Source: Spirochaetales bacterium
GTDB lineage: Bacteria > Spirochaetota > Spirochaetia > DTKZ01
Direction: 5' to 3'
NCBI GenBank assembly: GCA_031274005.1
Contig: JAISQU010000320.1
Span: forward strand, 1-6,533
Length of the DNA: 6,533 nt
Of this stretch, positions 1 through 5,887 are shown piece after piece. The translations under genes were made by a program, and so were the position numbers. Each line of letters opens with the position of its first letter. Position 1 is the stretch's first letter. The notes beneath the pieces were generated by a model, which worked only from the letters and a program-made list of their open reading frames with translations, ran no database searches and had not been told where the DNA came from.

Positions 1-1422
1 TAAACTTTTGCACTTATTTATAACTTCATCAGGAGTTTTTTTACTAATCTCGTCTTTTAGATTGCTGCTCCCACTCATAACATATGGAGGATTTGTGAGT
101 ATTAAGTCATATTTTTCTATCTCTGGATTAGCAAGAGTTCCAAGAATAGAATTAGTCTGGAGCAAAAAAGTATCGTTAAACAGTTGAGCAAATTGTTCTG
201 TTAATCCCGAGTGCTCTCGTATCATCGCCGACATATAAATTAGCATATTCGCCTTGGCAAGTATAATGGTCTTTTGCTCGTCCTTGTCAAAACCTTTGTC
301 GAAGCCACGTAACGTAACCTGTGGAACCAGCGTTTCATTTTTTATCTTGAACCAACGATGAATATCGTGAAGTATCAATTCGAGCAAGAATTTACCAACA
401 CCACAAGCCGGATCGCATATGGTCATTCCCGGTGTAATATCAGTCATACTTACAATGGCGCGTACTACTTTAAGAGGAGTAAAAAACTGCCCCCAGTTTT
501 TCTTGCTGATTGATTCTTTCAGGAAGGTTTCAAACAGCCTGCTCTTAAAATCATAGTCGATATTCTCAAGCGTTCCAAACGAATCAAAACGCTCTAAAAT
601 CTTTTTGAAAACTGTCGCGTAACCAGAAACCGCTTTGTCGTCTTTGGACACGAATATCGTTCCGTTAATGATAGTTGTCTTGTCTTTTGGATTCCACGGA
701 AATAGTTCTTTTATCTTTACACGCACTGTAGACGCATAATACTCAATCACTTCGTTCTCTGTATTTGTCTTGTACTGGTTGAGCAGATGTGAAAAAGAAT
801 GCATACCAGTCAAAATGCCAAGGTCGCTAAGATACTTAAAAATGAATATCTCAACAAACGTATACAAACAGTTTTCGGGTGTCGCACCCGATACCGACCA
901 AAGGTCTTGCCATACTCTCTGTGCCAGCGGGAGCGGGTCAACAACCACAGAAACAAGAATACTATCATTCGTGGCAGATATGGACGCGATGGCTTTATTG
1001 ATTAGCTTTATACACTCAACATCGTCTTTGTTAAAATTTAAAGTAATGCGTGAACCGTCCTCGGCGGTTATTTCATTGCCCGTCATCGGATTAATCCAAA
1101 ATGTCTTTTTCCCATCCGTTACGATATAGAGTTTTGCGCCCAAAGCTCGTGCGGTTTCGATTTCTTGCGCTATGGCGGCTTCAATCTGTTTTTGTCTCCG
1201 TAGTTCTTTCGGTTGCTTATACTCTATCGCCGCGATGACCTGTGGCTTTTTTACTATAAGCGCATCAGGCTTTTTGCTCTCAAATTCCCCATAGTCCTTG
1301 TTAAGAATGATTTTTGCGCCTTTCAAGGCTTTGAGAGTAGTCGTACCGATATTGTAATAGTGCCAAGCCCCCATCGTTTCGGGAGCCGCAATCAGGTTGC
1401 GTTGAATAAGTTCTTCGCTCAT
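1..1422 (-). CDS. Restriction-modification enzyme: PD-(D/E)XK nuclease-like domain fused to N6-adenine DNA methyltransferase (partial, C-terminus off left edge)
   Basis: Reading leftward from the ATG at 1422, the frame is open for 474 codons to base 1 without a stop, so the C-terminus is missing. Residues about 45-115 look like an HsdR_N/PD-(D/E)XK nuclease core: P52-D53, E67-Y68-K69, then Q86 and a strand ending in a DG turn (D103-G104). Residues about 150-300 are mostly helical and resemble the HsdM N-terminal region (PENCLYTFVEIFIFKYLSD). The methyltransferase follows, with SAM-binding motif I DPACGVGKFL at 337-346 and catalytic motif IV NPPY at 444-447, the form typical of adenine-N6 enzymes. 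The expected role is to methylate, and probably also cut, a specific DNA site. A target-recognition domain or HsdS-like subunit is expected further left and is not visible. A fused nuclease plus methylase recalls type IIG/IIB enzymes such as BcgI rather than classical HsdM. The start is supported by AAGGAG at 1432-1437, and the gene begins 4 bp after the helix-turn-helix gene. The methylase call is firm. The nuclease call rests on motif spacing. Confidence 0.92.
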   Translation of the reverse strand, partial: MSEELIQRNLIAAPETMGAWHYYNIGTTTLKALKGAKIILNKDYGEFESKKPDALIVKKPQVIAAIEYKQPKELRRQKQIEAAIAQEIETARALGAKLYIVTDGKKTFWINPMTGNEITAEDGSRITLNFNKDDVECIKLINKAIASISATNDSILVSVVVDPLPLAQRVWQDLWSVSGATPENCLYTFVEIFIFKYLSDLGILTGMHSFSHLLNQYKTNTENEVIEYYASTVRVKIKELFPWNPKDKTTIINGTIFVSKDDKAVSGYATVFKKILERFDSFGTLENIDYDFKSRLFETFLKESISKKNWGQFFTPLKVVRAIVSMTDITPGMTICDPACGVGKFLLELILHDIHRWFKIKNETLVPQVTLRGFDKGFDKDEQKTIILAKANMLIYMSAMIREHSGLTEQFAQLFNDTFLLQTNSILGTLANPEIEKYDLILTNPPYVMSGSSNLKDEISKKTPDEVINKCKSL

Positions 1423-1426
1423 TCTA

Positions 1427-1624
1427 TTAGGCTCCTTCCTTCCCATTAGTATGGGCTTTTAGATAGTTCTCAATGGTTGATAACTTGATACGCCAAACTC
1501 GATCTCCTACCTTAGAGGCTTCAAGTTGGCGAGCCTTAATCAATCTTCGCACAGTTTTATCAGAGAGCTGTAAATAACTCGCCGCTTGCGAGATTGTCAA
1601 CAACTCAGACACGACCATCTCCAT
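1427..1624 (-). CDS. Small helix-turn-helix DNA-binding protein (excisionase/MerR-like, HTH_17 type), probable RM controller
   Basis: A 65-residue protein. Residues about 8-30 (LLTISQAASYLQLSDKTVRRLIK) are the helix-turn-helix of the excisionase/MerR-like family. The next part has the wing-like pattern GDRVWRIKLSTIENYL, in which a strand is followed by a helix. No other domain fits in this length. I chose the ATG at 1624 because AAGGTGAT at 1629-1636 sits at good spacing before it. A longer GTG start at 1633 gives 68 residues but would lie inside that Shine-Dalgarno sequence. The gene ends 4 bp before the nuclease-methylase gene and carries that gene's ribosome-binding site in its last codons, so the two are almost certainly co-transcribed and probably translationally coupled. 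By analogy with controller genes placed first in RM operons, it may regulate the operon, but this is inference. An excisionase-like role for a mobile island is the main alternative. Confidence 0.82.
   Translation of the reverse strand: MEMVVSELLTISQAASYLQLSDKTVRRLIKARQLEASKVGDRVWRIKLSTIENYLKAHTNGKEGA
1432..1437 (-). promoter_or_regulatory. Ribosome-binding site of the nuclease-methylase gene
   Basis: On the minus strand AAGGAG lies 9 nt before the ATG at 1422, within the last codons of the helix-turn-helix gene. It fixes the start of the downstream gene and suggests translational coupling. Confidence 0.8.
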
Positions 1625-1628
1625 ACAA

Positions 1629-1636
1629 ATCACCTT
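1629..1636 (-). promoter_or_regulatory. Ribosome-binding site deciding the helix-turn-helix start
   Basis: On the minus strand AAGGTGAT matches the anti-Shine-Dalgarno complement, with 6 nt between AAGGTG and the ATG at 1624. It favours that ATG over the GTG at 1633, which is part of this motif. Confidence 0.6.
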
Positions 1637-1678
1637 ATGAAAACCAATTTCTATCCTAAAAATACCCGAAATCGTGTC

Positions 1679-1706
1679 ATTTTAACTCATTTTGGGATAT
1701 TTTCCA
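1679..1706 (-). promoter_or_regulatory. Candidate sigma70-type promoter for the RM operon
   Basis: On the minus strand a TGGAAA (-35-like, 1701-1706, 4/6 match) is followed after 16 bp by TAAAAT (-10-like, 1679-1684, 5/6 match). Transcription would start near 1672, leaving about a 48-nt leader before the ATG at 1624. The surroundings are AT-rich, so chance matches are likely and this is only a candidate. Confidence 0.25.
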
Positions 1707-2014
1707 TTTTTACTCACGCTTTTATGTTCCTTAACGTAAGGCGAGTCCTAACTTATTATCCCGCTAACCGTCTGCAAAAGTCAAGCCCTTTCCTAGAAAT
1801 AATTAGTTTTGAATGGACTTCATAGGACATAGCGCTACACATCATCGTTACTATTCCAAAGTACAAGTCGTACTATTTGTTCGATATTGTCCAGCCCTTT
1901 TTATACCTTGAGAGTGACGAATTCTCGAAATTTAGTCGCCATTCCGCATAGCAGCCCTGTTTACGCTTTGCCGCCGGTATTATAAGCGCAAGGGGTAGGC
2001 CGGGATCGCCGCGC

Positions 2015-2152
2015 CCGCTGTGAGCGGCCAGGAGGAGCGGGCTTTCTGAAGACCGCGAGTTAATGCGCCAAAAAAGGGTGCGGAAGCCCGGCCGCAGGGG
2101 AAGCCGCCTAAACGGCCGCATACTCTTTTGACGGGCCACCCGCTCACAGCGG
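2015..2152. repeat. GC-rich nested inverted-repeat element upstream of mutS
   Basis: A 13-bp sequence CCGCTGTGAGCGG at 2015-2027 recurs in perfect inverted orientation as CCGCTCACAGCGG at 2140-2152. Each copy is itself a small hairpin with a 5-bp stem and 3-nt loop. Nested inside are CGGGCTT (2038-2044) pairing with AAGCCCG (2084-2090), CCGC (2053-2056) pairing with GCGG (2080-2083), and two CGGCCGC copies (2089-2095 and 2113-2119) whose CGGCCG core is self-complementary. The set could be a structured RNA, a palindromic intergenic repeat or the remains of a small mobile element. The sequence alone does not decide. Confidence 0.5.
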
Positions 2153-2201
2153 CTGCCCGCGCTGCCCCTCCCTGGCCTCTTAACAAAAAAAGTTGAATTT
2201 C

Positions 2202-2210
2202 TGCTATACT
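2202..2210 (+). promoter_or_regulatory. Extended -10 promoter element for mutS
   Basis: TG at 2202-2203, one base, then TATACT at 2205-2210 form an extended -10. A weak -35-like TTAACA at 2180-2185 is 19 bp upstream. The predicted transcription start is about 2217, only 3 nt before the ATG at 2220, so the mRNA would be nearly leaderless if this promoter is used. Confidence 0.45.
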
Positions 2211-2219
2211 ATATAGGGT

Positions 2220-4808
2220 ATGATGAAAGATAATTCCATGATGAGCCAGTACGCGCGGATAAAACAAAGGCACAGGGACGCGGTGCTTTTTTTCCGGCTT
2301 GGCGATTTTTATGAAATGTTCGGCCAGGATGCCAAGGAGGTAAGCGCCCTTTTGGGCCTTACCCTGACGCACCGGCAGAGCGCCCCCATGTGCGGGATTC
2401 CCTATCACGCATCTCACAGCTATATAGAGCGGCTCCTGAAAGCCGGGAAAAAGATTGCCATCTGCGAACAGCTTAGTGCGCCGGGGAAGGGCCTGGTGCA
2501 GCGCGAGGTTGTGGAAATCATCAGCCCCGGAACAGTTGTGGACGAGGAGTTTCTTGACAGAAGCCTGAATAATTTCATCCTGTCCGCGGCGGAGGCGGAG
2601 AAGGGGCTTTCCCTGAGCGCCGTGGATATTTCAACCGGAGATTTTATCGCGACGTGGTTTGCGCCTGAGGAGCGGACGGAGGGCCTGCGCAGGGAACTTC
2701 ACCGCCTGTCTCCCCGCGAGATTCTTATTCAGGAAGCGCTGCTGCACGAGGATAGCGAAATAGAAAAAATCATCAGGGGGCGGAAAAATCTGGTTGTGAA
2801 CAGCCTTCCGGACTGGAGTTTCGACAGCCAGGCGGCCTACAAACGCCTGCTGCGCCTTTTTGGAACGGCGAACCTGAAGGGCTTTGGCTGCGAGGAGACA
2901 TCGCCGGAGATTCTGTCCGCCGGCGTCCTTATTGAATATCTTGAAGAGAACGCAAAAAGCAGTCTGTCTCACATTAAGAGCTTCAGAAAATATCAGGAGA
3001 GCGATTATCTTGTTCTTGATGAGTCGACTCTGCGAAATCTGGAACTGGTGCGTAATCTTCAGGACGGAAGCGAAAAATATTCCCTCTTTGAAGTCATCAA
3101 TCATGCAAAGACGGCAATGGGGACGCGGCTTTTGCGTTCCTGGGTGCTCGCCCCCCTTGTTGAGGAGAAGGCGATTCTGGCGCGGCAGGAAATTGTCGCG
3201 TCTGTCTATCATGACCAGATATGCCTGAAGCGCCTGCGCGACCAGCTCGCGAAAGTTTTTGATCTTGAAAGGCTTTCCGCGCGTATAGCCATGGGCCGGG
3301 CCCACGCCAAGGATCTGTGCGCCGTGCGCGACTCCCTAAAAGTTGCCTTTACTGTGCACGAAGAAATGAAGGCAAGCGGGAAAAACATTGACGAGGCGGC
3401 TATTTCTTCGCTGAAGGAACTTTACGCCCTGCTCGAAAAATCCCTGGCGGACTTTCCCCCCATTATTCTTACCGAGGGTAATATGATCCGCGAAGGCTAC
3501 AACCACAGGCTTGATGAGCTTAAGGGGCTGCAGTCCAATAAAAAAGAGGTTCTGGACGCGTATCTTGAGCAGGAAAAAAAACTTTCCGGCATTCCGTCGC
3601 TGCATATGCGCTATAACAAAATCATAGGGTATTTTATCGAGGTGACCAAGTCATATACGGCGTCGGTTCCCGGGCATTTTATAAGGCGGCAGTCCCTTGT
3701 GGGCGCGGAGCGCTACACAACCGAAAAGCTCATGGAACTTGAAAGGCAGCTTCTGGGCGCTTCCGATGCCATTGTAGAGCTGGAGAAGGAGTTGTTTCTT
3801 GAGGTGCGCGCTCAGGCGAAAAGCCGCGTCCACGGGATTTTGAGCGCGGGCGCTTTTCTTGCCGAGATTGACGCTTTGCAGTCCCTGGCCCAGGCGGCGA
3901 CCCTTCATGGCTTTACCCGCCCCCGTGTGAGCGCGGGTAAGGACTTTGTTATAACAGAGGGCCGCCACCCCGTTGTGGAAAAGTATCTTCCGCCCGGCGA
4001 GTTTGTTCCAAACGGCCTTACCCTTCGCGCCGGCGGTGAGTTTTTCGCCCTTATTACAGGCCCCAATATGGCGGGCAAGAGTACATACCTGCGTCAGACG
4101 GCGCTTATCGTCATTTTAGCGCAAATAGGTTCCTTTGTTCCGGCCCGGGACGCCGAAATAGCTATTACCGATAAAATTTTCTGCCGTGTCGGCGCGCAGG
4201 ATAATCTTGCGAGGGGGGAGTCGACTTTTCTTGTGGAGATGAACGAGACGGCGAATATTCTGCGGGCCGCGACTTCAAAAAGTCTCATCATTATGGACGA
4301 GGTAGGGCGCGGAACCAGTACCTATGACGGGCTTTCCATAGCCTGGGCTGTGTGCGAATACATCCTTGACTCCATAGGGGCAAAAACCCTTTTTGCTACT
4401 CACTACCATGAACTGACGGATTTGAAGCATAGCCATCTTTTTAACCTGTCCATGGATATACGGGAAGAAAAAGGTTCCGTCATTTTTCTCAAACGCATCA
4501 AGGCGGGGCCGTCAAATAATTCCTACGGAATCCATGTCGCGCGCCTCGCGGGCCTGCCGCAGCCCGTGCTTGACAGGGCTGCCGCGATTCTGGAGAGTCT
4601 TGTCGCAGCCAAAGAAGCGCGTCCCGACATTCCCGCGCCTGAGAAACAAAAAAAACCCAGCGATAGTCTTTTTTCCACCGGCGAGATTCTGGAAGAAGAG
4701 GTTCGCAGCTATCCGGTTGAGAAAAAAACCCCTCTGGAGGCTCTGAATTTTTTGCAGCGCTGGCAGGCCATTCTCCGGGGCGACAAAAAAATCCTGAAAA
4801 AAATCTGA
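2220..4808 (+). CDS. mutS: DNA mismatch repair protein MutS
   Basis: A complete 862-residue MutS of the MutS1 type, close to the usual family length of about 850-900. It binds mispaired bases and small loops as a dimer in the cytoplasm and uses ATP to recruit MutL. The mismatch-recognition domain has the Phe-x-Glu motif in GDFYEMF (F30, E32). The connector and the lever/clamp region fill roughly 125-575, including RYNKIIGYFIEVTKS and the ERYTTEKLMELE clamp-to-lever segment. The ATPase domain has Walker A GPNMAGKST at 614-622, NETANILRAAT, Walker B IIMDE with D693-E694, GRGTSTYDG and ATHYHEL. The C-terminal dimerisation segment is YGIHVARLAGLPQPVLDRAA. Near the end, SDSLF (814-818) resembles a sliding-clamp-binding motif. 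In-frame ATGs at 2220, 2223, 2238 and 2241 are all possible starts. Family alignment (M-x-QY start) is compatible with the later ones, and there is no strong Shine-Dalgarno sequence. No mutL is in the window. Confidence 0.98.
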   Translation: MMKDNSMMSQYARIKQRHRDAVLFFRLGDFYEMFGQDAKEVSALLGLTLTHRQSAPMCGIPYHASHSYIERLLKAGKKIAICEQLSAPGKGLVQREVVEIISPGTVVDEEFLDRSLNNFILSAAEAEKGLSLSAVDISTGDFIATWFAPEERTEGLRRELHRLSPREILIQEALLHEDSEIEKIIRGRKNLVVNSLPDWSFDSQAAYKRLLRLFGTANLKGFGCEETSPEILSAGVLIEYLEENAKSSLSHIKSFRKYQESDYLVLDESTLRNLELVRNLQDGSEKYSLFEVINHAKTAMGTRLLRSWVLAPLVEEKAILARQEIVASVYHDQICLKRLRDQLAKVFDLERLSARIAMGRAHAKDLCAVRDSLKVAFTVHEEMKASGKNIDEAAISSLKELYALLEKSLADFPPIILTEGNMIREGYNHRLDELKGLQSNKKEVLDAYLEQEKKLSGIPSLHMRYNKIIGYFIEVTKSYTASVPGHFIRRQSLVGAERYTTEKLMELERQLLGASDAIVELEKELFLEVRAQAKSRVHGILSAGAFLAEIDALQSLAQAATLHGFTRPRVSAGKDFVITEGRHPVVEKYLPPGEFVPNGLTLRAGGEFFALITGPNMAGKSTYLRQTALIVILAQIGSFVPARDAEIAITDKIFCRVGAQDNLARGESTFLVEMNETANILRAATSKSLIIMDEVGRGTSTYDGLSIAWAVCEYILDSIGAKTLFATHYHELTDLKHSHLFNLSMDIREEKGSVIFLKRIKAGPSNNSYGIHVARLAGLPQPVLDRAAAILESLVAAKEARPDIPAPEKQKKPSDSLFSTGEILEEEVRSYPVEKKTPLEALNFLQRWQAILRGDKKILKKI

Positions 4809-4825
4809 AAATCCCGGTTTTATTC

Positions 4826-4844
4826 AAGCGGGCTGCGCTTTTTT
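4826..4844 (+). terminator. Weak intrinsic terminator candidate between mutS and comF
   Basis: AAGCG at 4826-4830, a 5-nt loop, then CGCTT at 4836-4840 running into TTTT (six T in all, 4839-4844). The stem is only 5 bp, so any termination is probably partial and readthrough into comF remains likely. Confidence 0.4.
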
Positions 4845-4860
4845 GCTGTTATAAATATAT

Positions 4861-5622
4861 GTGAATATTTTATGTTTTCTGTACGCGGCCTGCGGCGCCG
4901 CTCTTGATTTTCTTTTTCCTGAACGCTGTGCGCTCTGCGGTTCTTTTATTCTGCCGGGGCGGCGGGCGGGGCGGTATCCGCTGTGCCGCGTTTGCGCGGA
5001 TGGCCTTCCTTCCCCGCGGACGCCGCGCTGCCTTGTTTGTTCGCGGCCTCTTATTTCCGAGAAAGACCTGTGCATGGACTGCCGCCGGCCGGGGCAGGGC
5101 GGCGCGAATGGTTTTTCTTTTGAATGCAATGTTTCCGTATTTATGTATCAGGACCCCGGCATTATGGAACTGATCATTTCGTACAAGGGCCGTAAAAGGC
5201 GGTCCCTCGCGGTATTCCTCGCCTCGCGGCTACTTGCGGAGTACCGTCTGCGCTGGAACGGCCTTCCCGTTGTGCCCGTTCCCTGCCGCGCCGCCTCCCT
5301 GAAAAAGCGGGGCTTTGACCAGATAGCCCTGCTGTGCCGTGAAATGAAACGCCGCGGCGGGGTGAGGATTCTGCCCCTCCTGAAACGAAGCGGCAAAACG
5401 CGGGAACAAAAAACCCTGAACCGTAAAGAGCGCGTCCGCAATCTTGCCGGTTCCGTATACCCGGCCCGCAGGAGCCGCCGGTATCTGAAAAACGGAGTAC
5501 CCGAAAGGCTTGTTCTGCTTGATGATATTTTTACAACCGGCGCGACCACAAGCGCCTGCGCCAGAGTTCTGAAAGAGCTTGGCGTTAAAGAGGTGTATGT
5601 TTTGACGCTTGCCCTTGATTAA
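4861..5622 (+). CDS. comF: ComF family protein (zinc ribbon plus phosphoribosyltransferase domain)
   Basis: A 253-residue protein of normal ComF length. The N-terminus has four CxxC pairs (C23/C26, C42/C45, C57/C60, C71/C74), a double zinc-ribbon pattern, preceded by the family-typical DFLFPERCALCG. The C-terminal half is a type I phosphoribosyltransferase fold. It carries the KKRGFDQIALL segment, the basic TREQKTLNRKERVRNL segment, and the PRPP-binding loop LLDDIFTTGAT at 219-229 with adjacent aspartates D221 and D222. ComF/ComFC is needed for uptake of single-stranded DNA in competent bacteria, but homologues are widespread in species not known to be competent, so the role here is uncertain. 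The start is GTG at 4861. An in-frame TAA at 4852-4854 rules out a longer form, and no Shine-Dalgarno sequence precedes it. It lies 52 bp after mutS on the same strand and may share its transcript. Confidence 0.94.
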   Translation: MNILCFLYAACGAALDFLFPERCALCGSFILPGRRAGRYPLCRVCADGLPSPRTPRCLVCSRPLISEKDLCMDCRRPGQGGANGFSFECNVSVFMYQDPGIMELIISYKGRKRRSLAVFLASRLLAEYRLRWNGLPVVPVPCRAASLKKRGFDQIALLCREMKRRGGVRILPLLKRSGKTREQKTLNRKERVRNLAGSVYPARRSRRYLKNGVPERLVLLDDIFTTGATTSACARVLKELGVKEVYVLTLALD

Positions 5623-5654
5623 AGATGCTTTTTGCCCTGTTTTCGCGAATTTAA

Positions 5655-5668
5655 AGACAGAACTGTCT
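5655..5668. terminator. Dyad after comF, possible weak terminator
   Basis: AGACAG-AA-CTGTCT is a perfect 6-bp inverted repeat 32 bp after the comF stop, followed by TATATTTTC. The 2-nt spacer would force opening of the innermost pair, giving a 5-bp stem with a 4-nt loop, and the T-run is short. It could equally be an operator-like dyad. Confidence 0.3.
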
Positions 5669-5683
5669 ATATTTTCATACATG

Positions 5684-5700
5684 ATGAGAATTTTTCTCAT
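5684..5700. repeat. Perfect short palindrome downstream of comF
   Basis: ATGAGAA-TTT-TTCTCAT is a 7-bp perfect inverted repeat with a 3-nt centre, in the 265-bp gap between comF and the Rpn gene. No U-tract follows, so it is not a typical terminator. Its role is unknown. Confidence 0.5.
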
Positions 5701-5875
5701 GAAGAGTAGTGGTTATGAATCTGAAACCTCGTTATTCAGTTGTTTTTTTCGGACGGCAGGAAAGAATTTAGAAAAAATTGCGCGTTTTCCCTTTTTTTGA
5801 AGCAAGTCCTCCTTTTTTGCAGTTATAAAGTATAGGAGCTTGCCGGACTTCCTTCCAATGACAGGACAAGCTTAC

Positions 5876-5881
5876 AGGAGG
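5876..5881 (+). promoter_or_regulatory. Strong ribosome-binding site of the Rpn-family gene
   Basis: AGGAGG lies 6 nt before the ATG at 5888. It is the best Shine-Dalgarno sequence on the + strand of this window, in contrast to mutS and comF. A TATAAA at 5824-5829 may be a -10 element, but no matching -35 was found. Confidence 0.75.
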
Positions 5882-5887
5882 GGCACC

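Larger units (their letters stand above)
1634..2219. other. 586-bp spacer between the divergent RM operon and mutS; no gene recognised
   Basis: No reading frame here looks like a real protein. The left part (1634 to about 1960) is AT-rich, like the RM genes, and contains the candidate RM promoter plus a small dyad AGTAC/GTACT at 1860-1864 and 1870-1874. From about 1960 the sequence becomes GC-rich, like mutS, and carries several nested inverted repeats (described separately). The last 40 bp before mutS are AT-rich again and hold a promoter-like extended -10. The composition change inside this spacer is a plausible edge of an acquired segment, but I found no attachment-site duplication or tRNA gene. 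Confidence 0.6.

Noticed and set aside
770..1449. Plus-strand open frames opposite the methylase
   Set aside because: They are shadows of the leftward methylase frame, which has clear catalytic motifs and no stop.
1586..1825. Plus-strand 79-codon open frame overlapping the helix-turn-helix gene
   Set aside because: It starts antisense within the small gene, and its product is a mixed sequence with no domain or ribosome site.
1873..2139. Minus-strand 88-codon open frame in the spacer
   Set aside because: The translation is Arg/Leu-rich and low in pattern, it crosses the composition boundary, and much of it is the inverted-repeat element. I do not recognise it as a protein.
1980..2417. Minus-strand open frame across the mutS start
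   Set aside because: It overlaps the first 200 bp of mutS antisense and the inverted-repeat element. The protein has no family-like pattern and no ribosome site that I can see.
2631..3305. Long open frame (224 codons) on the minus strand inside mutS
   Set aside because: It lies wholly antisense to well-conserved mutS codons, shows no recognisable domain, and is an expected shadow in GC-rich coding DNA.
5609..5800. Small + strand open frame after comF beginning at a TTG
   Set aside because: It starts inside the comF end, has no Shine-Dalgarno sequence, and runs through the two dyads. There is no family resemblance.
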